In this document: positions 42,501-57,500 of the stretch, piece after piece
Layout of the letters: every line of letters starts with the position of its first letter
How positions within the stretch are numbered: the stretch's first letter is position 1
Assembly (NCBI GenBank): GCA_958298945.1
Contig: OY282606.1
Coordinates: 27,439,740-27,503,739 of the forward strand
DNA from: Atherix ibis
Taxonomy: Eukaryota; Arthropoda; Insecta; Diptera; Athericidae
DNA: 64,000 nt
Direction: 5' to 3'
Made by a program: the position numbers and the translations under genes
The notes under the pieces: model-generated
Database searches by the model: none
What the model saw: only the letters and a program-made list of their open reading frames with translations
What the model was told of the DNA's origin: nothing

Positions 42501-45500
42501 TTTTTGAGCAGACCTCGTATATATAGGATAATGTTTAATGTAAATTAAGAAAGCCTAATTCTTGCACTTTCCAAAATATTTATTTTTAACGGCTGCAAAA
42601 ATTTGATACAGTAATTGCACTTGGCCCAAAAATACAGGTAGAAGAATTGCATATTATTTAAATTGTATTTTATTCTAATTTACTTTCACGAATATATATT
42701 ATAAATCCAAAGAAATAATATAAGTTTTCGATTTATTAAGATTTTTAATCAATGATTTTTAGAGAATATCATGTTGCTAATTCAAGGTAGTCGTATGCTT
42801 TTGGCCTGCAGTGTACATCCATGCATGCATACCTATGGCATTCGCATCCGATTTTCGTTTAGTGCTTCTCTAGTCACTTCCCCATTTCACTAATTTCGAT
42901 CTATCAACATTGGCCGCCGACAGCATCTCACATCGGCTGATCCGCATTTGGCTTTTCGTCGTACTCTGCTCGTTTGTGGTACCAAAAATACGAAAGACAC
43001 AAGAAGTAAATTTTGATATTAAACGGGCTTTTTCGGGTTTTTCATTCTAATCGTTTTTATTTTCATTTCTCTTTTTTAAAATTCTTTTCTCATTTTTTGG
43101 TTTATTATTTAAATGAAACACTCATTTTCGTATTATTGATGTCATCGTGTTCAACCGACAAGTGGATTGTTTCTGATCTAGTGTATCTTGCCACGTAGAA
43201 CGGTTCTTAATTACGTTCACGCTAGAATAAATGTTGGAGCTACGAAAAAAATGACAATGTCAAAAGAGGAGTTGATTATGGATGATGATGACTTTTTCCA
43301 ATTTGTTTTCATATTAAATAATTTCAGCTTTCTCTTTTTAATCAATTTTTTTTTTAATTTTTTTTTTTTTTTTTTGCTATAAAATTTGTTTTTTATTTTT
43401 TCCAAATAACACCTTTTGACTTTGAGTATTTGTGGTTTTTTTCTTTTTTTCATAATTTATATTGAATTATTTTCTTTATTTAAATTTCAATTAATACCAG
43501 TGCTTTTATTTTGTATTAAAAAAACTAATGTAAATTTTTGAAATATCTAAAAATATATTTTAGAAGAAGTTGTTTTCAGATTCAATATAAAAATTTATTT
43601 TGAAAAGATTAAAAATACTCAATTATGACAATTGTAATGATAATTATTTTTTAAAGCCATTTATTTTTATTAAATCCTAATAAAAATAACGGATATAATA
43701 CGTTTTAATGTTGAAAATATTGTTATGATAAATATTTGATATGACCTTGAAAAAATAAGGCCAAAGTATAATTGTTTATATGATATTTTGATTAAAAGTC
43801 AGTCAGTCAGTCAGTCACCTGCAACTTAAATGCAACAACGTATAACGTATTGAATTACAAAACAAAATTGGATATTTTTCATTTTCTATGCATATATTAT
43901 GCATGTATATGCATATGAATATATATAAGAAATGATAAAAATAATTCAGAATGAACGAACCATAAAAATAAACACCACCATATCTACTATAAATAGAATT
44001 TTACAAATCCAAAATATAAATTATTTAGACACAAACGAGAAAGGTAAACAAACAGTAAAAAAATAACTTGAATAAGAAATGCATAATTATGAATTATTGA
44101 TTGAAATACAATATTTTGAATATTAAAATTGACATAGAAAAAAAAATGATAAGAAATTATCAGGGATTTTTTTTTATGGTAATACTAATTGAATGAACGA
44201 AACGTTGCGACAGCAGCAGCCAGCATGTTATATTTGTTTGAAAATATTGTATATACATAAATCTGGCAATACCAACTAACCGATAATATTATTTTCGTGC
44301 TCTTAAAAGTTGAAAATTGAAATGAAGACAAACACAACAAAGAGGAATAATACTCAATATAAGTGAGTGAGTGGTACACACAATCGCAACGAAAAGAAGG
44401 CGAAAATGGTAAATGTTGGTTGAAGGAGAAATAGATGAGAGGAAAAGGCGAAAAGAAAAGACGAGGAAACGTGGATTGTCAGAGCTAATATGTTTTTGGA
44501 AAAATATGTAGAAAATAGATGAGGGGGGAGTTACTCGAGGAGGAGGAGAGGGTCTTTTGTACATGAAGTTTTTTTATTCATTCTCTCTTTCGCGTTCACC
44601 GTCATTTAGATGGTCGATTGCATTCTTTCTCTTGCGACTCGATTGCTTGAGGAAGAGAACGCAAATGTAGTGAGGAATGATTCAGTACTGTAATGTGTGT
44701 ACGCGCGTAAATAACTACATGCTCACAACGGGGCACGTACATTTGAGAAATAGAAATTTGTTGTGCAGAGAGCAAAGTGAATATGGTGTAATAAGGTTAA
44801 GGTATGACAAGTCCAATTGATATGGGCTAGCTGCTAAATACACAGCTGTTGTATAGCAGCATGAGAATGGATAAAATGGTCACGTAACGCACACATTATT
44901 ATAAAGCGCCCATGCCGATATCGATAGTGTGAGAGAAAATCCGAAAGAGGTTGTAAGAGCAGAATGGAACGCATCGGTAGGCATATGTGTGCGGTTGGAT
45001 TTCATGAATATTATTATCACATGTGTGTAGAATTTTTCACCTATACACATTGTATCATCGTGTATTGTAATTGAAAACGATGTATATAATATGACTATGC
45101 TACTCTTATTGTTAAATATTGGATGCGTAACAAAAAGAGGCAGAGATAAATTTTTTAGTTTTTAGACATGATATGTGTGTGCGACAGGATGATTTTATAG
45201 TTGTGTGTGACGCAAACTTTTTATCGACTGAAGTGATTTTCCGTGCAAGATAATTTTTGTCAGAGCGCAAAAACAAAATAATCAAAAAAAGTAAGATGAA
45301 TCAAGTAATAAATAAATTTTTTTACAAATTATTATCAGTGAATTAATTTCTAGTTGATTAATTGTATTAATTTTTATGAACTGATTGAGAGTTTACCTTA
45401 CATTTAAATTAAATTATTATGAATTTGAGTTTTGTTGATTTTTTTTGTTTTGTTTTTTTTTTGTTTTTTTTGTTTGTTGCCTTATATTGTAATATGTACG

Positions 45501-45542
45501 AAATGCAACAAATCGGCCAATAGTATTATAATGTTATAAGTG

Positions 45543-45577
<35 letters not shown>

Positions 45578-48500
45578 GTGTATATTGATCTTGTGAAATT
45601 GTGATTATTATTTGCTTTCTTTTTATTAAATATATTTTTTTTTTTAAAATGGTATTTATTTTTGGTCTTCAACTCTTGCCGTCAAAAATTTATACCAATT
45701 ATTAATGGTTTTTAGCTACGATGGTTTTCATAATAAACTGAAATCTCAAGTCGTCTGATATAAAATGTGATTTACCTTTGAGAGGAGGCATGGAGTGTTT
45801 ACTATTTTATTGTTTATTATTATTATTATTATTGTTTATTTATTTTTAATTTCTGTCTTACTTTTGAATATTTACGTGTTCATATTTAATTGGTGGTGGT
45901 TGATTTTTTCTCTTTTTTATTCTTATCTTGAAGAAAGTAAAAGATATTGTTTAGGTGGAGGGGGAGGGGGGTTGTATTGACTTTTTAGATTTAGATAAAT
46001 GCAAAATAGTATGTACACACAATTTTTGTAAATAAATTTTTGTTTATTTTTATTTTGTTTTTATTTTAAAATAAAAAGAAAAAAAAGACCAATTGTGCTC
46101 TTATTTGATTAAAATACTCTCTATAATGGGAGAAAGAAAGATGAAGTCAAATGACAATAATTATTACACGATATGGATGAAGGAGGAGGAGAAGAAAAAG
46201 AAGAACAAGAATGAAAAGAAAAAGAAGAAGAAGATGTTGGAAAACGAAGCAACTTCGCCAGTACCAGAATCAACAACACGACACAACACAACACAATAAA
46301 ACAGCAATAACGCACATACATACAAAAAACGATGTACACGATGATGACAAGCTACTACACAACGCAGCAGTACAAGCAGCGACAAAGGCGACACCATCGA
46401 CAATAGATGAAATTAGATTAGACCAGAGCTCTAACTGATGATAGAATCGATGGATGGATGGATAGATGGATGGATGCTGGTGCTTCTGCTGCTGCTTGTG
46501 CTCCTTTTCTTCTTCTACGTTGCTTCCTCTTTTTCGTAGCATTGCTGCCATTACTATTACTTGCTGTTGCTTTGCAGCACTAGTAGTGTTTTGTGTGTAT
46601 GGCAGATACCATAATACCTTTTGCGCTCCTGTCGATTTCAGGTGCTGTTGTTGTTCCGTTCCGGATTCATTTCGCATTCAATATATTGAATAAGTTTAAA
46701 TCTAATTTCTGTTAATATATTATTTTTTTTCCTTCAAAAAAATAAACTGGACTCTAGTTTATTTGTAAATAATCGTATAATTATGATCAAATTTGTGTTG
46801 ATATGTTGTGTAATTAGATTTTTGAAGAAGTAAACTTTGTGACAAAATTTTTTTTTTATAATGAAAGTTCAAATATTAATAAAAATAATAATAATGCATA
46901 CGCGAATATTAAATAAATAATCTAAAAAAAAAACGAAAACAAAAAAAAGGAATAGCTGAGAATGGGAATTACACAATAAAAAGGTCTCTCACACAGCACA
47001 ACACCAGCAAACCTATACCGGCCAAAATGATTTGAACTGACTGGTCAGACCACAAGTAGTGTAGTTAGTAGCTCTCCAAAATTGTGGTAGTTACAAATCG
47101 TGTTATCTGTCACTTAAATAAGCGACAGGACATGTAACAGGATTATCCGATGGGCTACATATCTTGTGGCTGTAGCGAGTGTAGCTCTTATCTGTGGTCA
47201 TCTCTCGTGTTTTGTATATGCTCCTCCATGAATGAATCGAGTAATGTTAGTGGCATATAAGCTTGGTAATCGTGACATATAATATATATTGTGCCGTGCA
47301 ATGTCGTGTGTGCTGCTATAAAAATTTTGACATGAAATTTCGTATGTTTTGTTTGTAAATAGCCGGTGGCCAGCAGTTAAGTGAAATGAAAATGAAATTT
47401 TTTTTTAATTTCATATTAATTGTTGTTAATTTGTTTTGTTAAAATATTACAATTACCGGCGTAACATGAAATGTATTTATTTATTTTTTCATCGTTAAAA
47501 ATCAAATGGAATGGAAAATGTTCACTTTAACAATACATAAAATAAAGCACAAAGGAATAACAATTTAAAAAATCAACAACAACAAAATCGAAGGTGCCGG
47601 TAACATGGATATATTTCCCAAAGGATAAAAATGAAACTGTGATGATCAAATTCATATCTTTATCAACCAATTAATAGAATTTTTTTCGAAATTTTTTTTT
47701 TTAATATTATTTTGCAATAAAAAAAAAATAAAAAAATTATGGAGGAAAAGTTGAAGACCGTTTTTATGTGATCCAATTTGTGGCGAAAAATTTACGATAT
47801 AAGAAATACATATATAAATTGTACGTTTTGAATTGAACAAATTCCGTAAAAAATAATTTTAAGGTTTGTTCAGTTGTCAAAAGAGTATATTTTTCTTGTT
47901 TATTCAAATAATTTGTTCTCATTTCTAGAGTTTTTGGTTCAAAAGAGAGGAACAAAAGCAAATGGGAAAAAGTTTTTTTTTTCTATTTTTGTTGTTGTTG
48001 ATTGATTTAAATGAACCTATTAGGTACAAGTGATAATCATAAATACGCAAACATATCACGGTAGAATCAATCAATCAATAAAATGTTCTATTGTGGTATA
48101 AATGATACATACATACACATATGCATGTTTGTATGCATACAAGTATTTATGAAATGAGATGAATTCTATGATATTTTTTTATTGGGGCTGCTTTGTTGCC
48201 TCTCTGAGAAATCATACGTACACGTTGCACCGATTGTGTGAGATTATTCATATTTTGGAATAATAGAAGAAAAAAAATGTTTGAAAATTATTATTAAAAA
48301 AAAAATCGTGTAATTTAGATGCAATTTTTTTAACAAAAAAAAAACTTGGTTAATCAATTCATCATCATCATTAAAAAAAAAAAAATTTTGTATTTTGTGG
48401 AGATTTGGGAGGCGTAATAGAGATGAATTACAGCAGCAGCAGTAACGAAACTTGAAAGGGTAACGAAGGAATTGGCAGTGTTCGGTGCACAATTGTTTGG

Positions 48501-51500
48501 CATTCAGTTGGGTTGAAAGGCTCTTTTACTATGTGTGGATTTTTTTTGTTTCTTTATTAATTTGCTTGCACACTCCTTTTTGAAAGAATTCGCTCAAAAC
48601 TCTTTGAGTATGTACAATCTCATGGCCATTACCGCCGTTAACAATGAACTGAAATGTATGAGCATGTGCTCAATGCTGAATAAAGCAAGTAAAGAGAATT
48701 AAAGAAACCGGTAGGTATGCTCAGAGGATATCCGAATGCACACTGTCAGATGTTCCTTGATAATGGTCTCGTAGGATAATATTATTCTATTTCAGCACCT
48801 AAGTTCGTGTATCCTTTGTTTTACCTTGAACTCTTTTTTAAGGTTTTTTTTTTTTAAAGAAATCCTTTTTAAATTTCGTTAAGTTTAAAAAAGTTGAAAA
48901 GTGTAATCAGTATCAGTAAAAATATGTTACTTCCCAATTGGTATTCAATCCCAGGGTTATGAAAATTAATATGGAACTGCACAAGTCTATCCAAAGAGTG
49001 CATATATTTTCTAAATAAAGAGTATTTTCTATTATTGCTTGTGCTATTCGTAAAAGGAGCATTGAAATGTTGGTGGAGAATCTTTAATCTCAGTAGACAC
49101 TGTATTCAGATTCTCTTTCGGAACTATTTAAAAAGTCCATGGTCGTCATCGTACCTGGCTGTGTAGAGTCATTTCCTCTTTGAATCTCAAAATTTTCAAC
49201 TTTTCAATGTATGCAAATACTTCCCGTTCAGTAACTGAGACAATTTTGTAATACTTTTTGACAAATTCCCACAAATACAATAATTCTGAATCAACTCCAG
49301 CGCGCGGCTTTTATTGATTCTTCTCCTATTTTCCTTGACTATGTTAAGAGATTACCCACGCACCTTAGGAGAATTTATATGTATATTTTTCGTTTTTATT
49401 CGATTGAACGGAAAAAATTACAGCCATTATTAAAATTTATTCATTTTCACATTATTTACTTTAGGAGGAGAGTTTTTATTTAAATGATAAACGATGTGAT
49501 ATTATCGAATTAAATTCCATTTGGATTAATCTTATTAAGGTTTTTTATTAATATATTTTAGAATAATAATTTACTCAGAAAATTTGCTTATTTTGAATTG
49601 ATAATTGATGATTTTAAAAGAACAAACTATGTATTATAAGAAGTATACTCATATGAATTGAATATCATCAATTTAACAAGGAAAAAAAATAAATTATTTC
49701 TATTTTTTTTTATTAATTATATTTACCAGATTTTAAATTATGAGATATGTTTGATATTAAAATTAATAATTATTTTATCGTATATTGTATATGAGTTGAA
49801 AGGTTTTCATTTGATTCGATATTTTTATAAAATTATTTTAATTAAAATTTTACTTGTTGAATTTCATTTTGAACATTTTCATCTAATTGAGTTTATTATT
49901 TATTTGTCCATCTTAAACTTTTTATAATTTTATAAATTATTTTTTATCATTTACTGATGTTTTATGAATTTAGTACATTTGCTCTATTCTATTTTGCAAT
50001 TTATCGTGCGTGAAAAATAAAATTTCAACCAAATTTGATTTAGATTAAGACATTTGGACAAGATCTTACTCATTTTCTTGTTGTTTCAAGAATTTCTAGG
50101 CTGGATATAAAAATTTTCAACACTCCTTAATACCTAATTGTACCTCAATGCTATTATCAAAATAAAGGTTTTTATCCAATTTGTACTTTTGGAATGTAAA
50201 GTTAAATAAAACACACTTAAAATTCAGATTTTTATATAATTTTTATTTATTTTTATTACATTGATCTTGCCATTATGCATAGATTATAACGTCATATAAA
50301 TGGCCGCCACGATACTTTTCGCACATTTTGATCCTTTTAAGATAATTTTTTAAAGAGATTTGGTAATTATTTGAGGGGTGTTAGTTTTTAAATGATGGAG
50401 CCCATTCATCGGCCCCAAATTGTAAAATCTTGGATGCCAATTGATATCAGCAAATTTCGTAATTACACGTCCTGTGAACTTTTCGTATAATAAAACTAAA
50501 GTTTGTCGTGTTCAGTAATTTGTGGTGCCGTGTTTAGTCCACATTAAAATTTTCAAGTTCAGAGTAAATAAAACGACCATAGCGTCAAAGAAATACGGGT
50601 CAATGACACCTTCAGACCACAATACAAGGTCTGTTAAAAAAGTATCGCGAATTTTGTGTTTCTTCAAAAATTATTTATTTATTCATGAATATCTATTTTG
50701 TCCTCCTCAAAGTAATACCCAACAGAAATTATACACTTGTGCCAACGTTTTTTCCAATCCTCGAAGCACTTCAAAAAATCATTTTTTGTAATCGTGTTCA
50801 GCTCCTCCTTCGATGCCGTCTTTATCTCCTCAATCGTAGCGTAGCGTCGCTCTTTCATAGAGCTCTTCAGTTTAGGGAACAAGAAAAAGTCACAGGGAGC
50901 CAGATCTGAGGAATACGGTGGCTGTGGCATTATTAGTGTGTTGTTTTTGGCCCGAAATGACAAAAGCTAATTTTTGTTCTTCCACAAATCCGGGCGTTTC
51001 TGGCGGATTACTTCGTGCAACTTACGCATAACTTGCAGGTAATATTCCTTATTGACCTTTCTACCCTGTGGCAAGAAATCATGATGCACCACGCCCCTGC
51101 AATCGAAGAAAACTAAGCAAAACCTTCACATTCGACCGAACTTGGCGCTTTTTTCGGTCTTGGCTCGTGCGGCAGCGTCCATTGGGGTGATTGAGCTTTG
51201 GTTTCTACTTCATAACCATGATTTGTCATCAGTTATGACCCTCTTTCAAAATGGCCGAACTTGTCGGCATAAGTGAGAGACATGAGTACCAACATAACGC
51301 CACAAAAAATCGAAAACCGAATTTATGTAACCTGCGGAAATTCAAAATTCGCAATACTTTTTGAACAGACTTCGTACACGCTAGAAAGTCACTTTTCGCA
51401 AATAATATGGCTTAAAAAATCCACAGTAATTTGTGGGTTTTTATAGCCCCATTTATGGAAAATTTGCTTATTGACTTGTCCACCAAGAAAGGAGCAGCTT

Positions 51501-54500
51501 CATTTTTGAAGAATATCAGCATCCAAAATTTGTTGGCTGAGCAAGAAAGCTTTTACAATTTTACGGCGTTGTTCTGTGGTTAAACGATCCCTAATTAAAA
51601 ATGGAAAACGTTTAACTAAACAAATCCCATCTTGAATCCCAAATCAGCTGTCAAATGGCAAGGCTGTACTTTACCATCCATGAAATAGAGAACCCTGTAA
51701 TAAATATAAGTTTTTGTGTAGAATACTAGATATTTAAAAAAATAAAGACTTCATTATATTGCTAAAAGGGGTGTTCTTTCTTTTGCATAAAAGAATGCAG
51801 AATTATGGGTAAACAAATGTGGAAAAATATTTTATTTTCCATGTCTTCCTTCACATAGTTTTCTTTCTTTTATACAATATTTTAACAATCAAATAGAAAT
51901 AATTAAGAAGTTGTATTTGTCTTATACAGATTAAATTTAGCAGAGTCTTACTAGCCCCCAATCCAATAATTGTAAAATTAGGTTAATTCGAATAAAAAAA
52001 AAAGTGGGAAATTCACATCAACAAAAAAGATTCTACCTAATTTCGATGTGAATATTTTCTAATTTTAGTATTATGTCAAATTCACTTTTAAATCTATATT
52101 TAATATTATAAAAAATATCTTTAATTGAATCCACTCGAAACTATTTGAAATAATTTTTACATAATTAAAATTTCTTTTCTTCGAAATACAACATAATTCT
52201 GAAGAACTTATAAGATAGCCACCAGCCAAATTATCATATTTATTATTATTATTATTATTATTATGTTTTTTAAATAATTATGCTAATCAAAAATCGTTTA
52301 TTTGTTGTGTATTTACATAATTCAGAATGTATTTTAATATTGATTTAGAATGTCCCTTATTTATTCTTTTATACTCGTATTTATGTGACATTTAGAATTG
52401 ATTTAAAGCAAATAAACAAATTTTAATGATAAGGTTTTTTTTCCCTTTTATTTTTTGTTATTAATCCATTTTTATTTGATGAGTAATTCATACCATTCAT
52501 TTTATGTGTTTAATATTTCTATGAACATGTGGACATGGTGTATTGATAAAATAATAACAGTAGCAGTTAAAAGTAAAACACCACTAATGGAACATAGCTT
52601 TTTTCCGTCTTCTTTTTAAACCATCAACGAGGTAAATATAATCTACTATTAAGTAGATTTTTGTTGTTAAAAAGATGACTAAAAATGACAAATTTCGTTT
52701 GGTTTGAAAAAAAAACTGCAAAAGAATCAACGGAATTTCATTTGAATTCTTATACGAGGTCTGTTCAAAAAGTACCGTGAATTTTGAATATCCGCGGGTT
52801 ACGTATATTCGATTTTCGATTTTTTTTGTGGCGTTATATTGGTACTCATGTCTCTCACTTTTGCCCACAAGTTCGGCCATTTTGAATGTTCAGTTAATTT
52901 TTGGCAGCTGCTTTGCTTGCACGTGTTTTGGCTCGTCTTCGATTTTTGCCCATTTTCGACCAAACACAGCATTCCATTAACATTGCTAAGGAGCTGTTGG
53001 ACTCTGTCCGCGACGACCCAAATTTGCTCCAGAGGGTTATAACTGGTGATGAATCATGAGTTTACGGTTATGACGTGGAAACCAAAGCTCAATCATCCCA
53101 ATGGAAGCTGCCGTACGATCCAAGACCGAAAAAGCTCGCCAAGTTCGGTCAAATGTGAAGGTTTTGCTTACAGTTTTCTTCGATTGCAGGGGCGTGTTAT
53201 TGCCACAGGTTAGAACGATCAATAAGGAATATTACCTGCAAGTTATGCGCAAGTTGCACAAAGCAATCCGCCAGAAACGCCCGGATTTGTGAAAGGACAA
53301 AAATTGGCTTTTGCATCATGATAACGCCCCTGCTCACGGGGCAGCATCGTTGCTTGTGCGCGAATTTTTGGCCAAAAACAACATACTAATAATGCCGCAG
53401 CCACCGTATTCCCCAGATCTGGCCCCTGCGATTTTTCTTGTTCCCGAAACAGATTCTTTGATCCATTTTTTGGAATGGGCGAACATCAAAGACGAGCCAA
53501 AACACGTGCAAGCGAAGCAGCTGTCAAAATTTAACTGAACATTCAAAATGGCCGAACTTGTCGGCATAAGTGAAAGACATGAGTACCAACATAACGCCAC
53601 AAAAAAAATCAAAAATCGAATATACGTAAACCCGCGGAAATTCAAAATTAGCGATACTTTTTGAACAGACCTCGTACTACACAGATGTAAAGTTCCTGTA
53701 AATTCCCTGGTCAAATTTTATCTAATCTTAACTAAGATTTAAAAAAAAAAATTATACATACAATACTTTGCCAAAGTAAATATGGGAAATTATCAACTAA
53801 ACGACGATTATTCATTTTGTTCACAAAATTATTTTTTACCTCTAATCAGTTTTAAATGCAATTTCTGCAAATAAGTCAAATTGCATTACAATTAATTATT
53901 TAATTGCAATAATAATAATTATAAATTATATTTTTGTTTTGAGTATAAAATTATCAAAAGAAAAATAATTTTTTAACAATAATTTTAAAATGAAAACAAT
54001 TTGAAAATTAAAACTGATTTATTTGTAATGGAAAAAAATGAAAACGATTAACATAGAAAACATCGAATAAGTGAACAAGTCAATAACTTTGACAGTAAAA
54101 GTACAAATACTCATTTGCCTAATGATATGTCTAAGTTGTCTAACGTGTTTGAACCTTATTTTGGTTTTTTTTTTTTTTTAATGGAAATTAGAATATTGAA
54201 GTTTCGAATTTCAATCTCAACTTAACGAAAGAGAAAATAAAATTTTAATTAAAAGAAATAAACGTAAAAACAAAAGAGTGCAATGAATATAAATTGGTTT
54301 TTTTCTTCTATTTGTTTCGAAATAATCGTAAAAAAAACGTTGTCTTTTTTTAGCTCATGTTCACTTGGATTTTTTTTTTCTCTTTTGAGTGGATGTTCTT
54401 AAATTGAGATGACAATTCGTTCTTCTTGGAGTTTGTTATAATTTTTGTATTATTTTTTTGCACTCTTGTTTTTTTTACGCATTTAAATTCAATTATTAAA

Positions 54501-57500
54501 ATGATCGAAAATAATGACAATCAATTTGTGCGGTGTGTTTTTCTCTGCTGTTCTTATTCCATTCGTTCCTATTCCATTTATTCCTTAACCTATTCGTTCA
54601 GTCGAGTTTATACCAGTTGATTCAGACTGACTCTACTCTCAGTTACTTAGTTTAGCGTGCAATGTTCTCCGTATTTTGAAAAATTCACAACGGCCTTGAT
54701 TTTTTCCTCATTGTTACGATAACGAGTCACGTACCTGTTAAAGAAGACTTCATCGATGGATGGCGTGTAATTTTTGTTATGTTATATATTTTTTGTTACT
54801 TTTATTTTCAGCTCATAGATTTGTATCGTGAAATATTTTTAAATAAATTTTTAACATATATTTTTGCACAATTTTCTGTTATCATATCAAATAAAGCTTT
54901 ATTATTTCTCGTTGTATTTATTTGTTTATAAATTAAGAAAAATTAAAAACTTTTAATATCACATTTGTTTTTATATAATAATTTGAACAGATTTAATTGT
55001 ATATACTCTATGGAGAACCAAATTATTGCAATTCTTTAAAAATTAATTAAGGAAGTGCAGGTATTAGAATTCTCAGTACAGAAGGTGGTAGAGAAAAGCT
55101 TTTGTCCCACGTGTACACAGGGGCTCTTTAAACTTACTATATAATTTTGATTTTTTGGTAATATTCTGCATCAAGAGCATGTCTCAAATAGTCTAAATAA
55201 AATGTAATATTTTTTTTGTATTTTCCATAATTTCTTTTATCTCAAAATGTAATTGAAATACTCAACAAAAATGGTCATTAGTTTAGACATTTTTACTGAG
55301 ATTAATTTGCTTTAATACCTGAAGTTAAATAATCAGACATTATTTTAGTTTCTTGTTTAAATTATCTAATTCAATTATTTTATAATTATAATATTTAAAA
55401 AAAAATTTTAAACTAATTTTGGATGTGGCTTTATAATAAATAATGTATAGCAGAAGAGTGTTACCAGATTACTTGTAATTGGATATTCGAATTCTGTAGT
55501 CATTAAAAATGATTCTGACCGTATTCAAATGAACTTTTGCTATTGTATTGAAGTGGAGCTTTTTACCTGTTGACAGATGATTAGTTTTGGTAACTAGATT
55601 GATGATATTAAATATATTATTTACTGATGCTGCGATAAAGGAATCGATAGATTTTATTTTTAAACAAGACTAGAGACCCATTTAAACGTTCAGAATGTTA
55701 ATAGTGTATCATGATAGGTTCTGGGTTGATAAGATGGAATTACTTTGGCCAAAAGGATATTAATCCTCTTATTTCAATTGAAATTATTCAATCAATTAAA
55801 TTTAAAAAAAACCAACTGTACGAGGTCTGTTCAAAAAGTATCGCGAATTTTGAATTTCCGCAGGTTATGTATATTCGATTTTCGATTTTTTGTTGCGTTA
55901 TGTTGGCACTAATGTCTTTTACTTATGCCGACAAGTTCGGCCATTTTAAATGTTCAGTTGATTTTTCACAGCTGCTTTGCTTACACGTGTTTCGGCTCGT
56001 CTTCGATTTTTGCCCATTCCAAAAAATGGATCAAAGAATCTGTTTCGGTAACAAGAAAAAGTCACAGGGGGCCAGATCTGGGGAGTACGGTGGCTGTGGC
56101 ATTATTATTGACCGTTCTACCCTGTGGCAAGAAGTCATTTTGCACGACGCCCCTTACAATCGAAGAAAACTGTAAGCAAAACCTGCACATTCGACCGAAC
56201 TTGGCGCGCTTTTTTCAGTCTTGGCTCATTTGGCAGCTTCCAATGGGATGATTGAGCTTTGGTTCCTACGTCATAACCATAAATCCATGATTCGTCATAA
56301 GTTATGACCCTCTGAAGCAATGACGTGGAAACGAAAGCTCAATAGCAATGTTAATGCGATGCTGGTATGGTCGAAAATGGGCAAAAATCGAAGACGAGCC
56401 AAAACACGTGCAAGCAAAGCAGCTGTCAAAAATTAACTGAAAACTCAAAATGGCCGAACTTGTAGGCATAAGTGAGAAACATGAGTACCAACATAACGCC
56501 ACAAAAAATCGAAAATCGAATATACGTAACCCGCGGAAATTCAAAAATTCGCGATAATTTTTGAAGAGACCTCGTATATTATTCAGATGTTTCTTATGCT
56601 GTAAATAAATTTGTTACAATTCTTTATATTTCCCTATGAATCTAAGGTTTTACTAATGGTTTTTTTTTCATGAGAATTTGTATAAATATATATTGCTAAT
56701 GAGTTAAGTGGAAACGGTAATACGTAGTGGCTAATGAGTTAAGTGGAAACGGTAACACGTACTGAATCGATATAAACTAGAATGATGTACTGCAGGTGTT
56801 GCTGCGTATCTTTGGGTAGTAAAGTTGGGATCATTTGGGTCTGGTATGGGAATATTTTAAAATTGAGTTTCAGAATTTTCGGAAGCGATATTCTGGTGGC
56901 GGATCCTCAGGGACAATCTTCTGCAAAGTTTTTACCGATAAGAACCTCTTCCCGAAAAAGGATTGCTGACTGATCCAGTTCTTTCAAACCGAGTAATTTA
57001 GTTCCTACTCATGCTATCAGTGGGAGATACTCTAACCTTAAAATGTTTTCAGTATTTTCTATGAGTATGAATAATTGACTTTTGACTGGAATAGAAAAAC
57101 TCAATAACTTTTTATCTTTACTATACATCATACGTAGTCATTTTAATCTTTAAAAAATGCTCTATAATCTACAAAAAAAAAAAAGTTTATATTGTGAATA
57201 GAGGGTGGCCATTAGCATACTGAAGGGTTTTTCAGCGTTCATTCTGTAAGTCCAACTTTCTTCAAAAACCAAATATATAAGAGATATTATTAAGTGAAAA
57301 AAAACGAACTTCTTTTTTTAACTTTTCACAAAATATTTTGAAAATTGTATAATTTTTTTTGTTGATTTATTTTATTTCAAAAATAATATCAACAGTTTCA
57401 ATCCTAAAAATAATAGAAATTGTATTTTTTTTTAGAAACATAATAAATATATAGCGTGACACAGTAAAATGTCAATAAATTTATTTCGAGAATATATGAA

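Larger units (their letters stand above)
40888..42813 (-). mobile_element. Tc1-like element hosting a mariner
   Basis: The ends CACTACAGATCAAAAGTATG and, reading inward from the right, CACTGCAGGCCAAAAGCATA are flanked by TA (40886-40887 and 42814-42815). The minus strand at 41288-41512 reads WTDKSKLPIFGSKRKNLNGE. This is the first-Asp region of a Tc1-type transposase, whose usual form is W-D-E-S-K-F..FGS. Without the nested mariner (727 bp plus TA) the element is about 1.2 kb. Only this piece of transposase is recognisable, so it is dead. Confidence 0.85.

Noticed and set aside
46093..46693. Cluster of overlapping frames on both strands
   Set aside because: They derive from purine-rich and GGAT-type simple sequence, with no domain and mutually incompatible frames.
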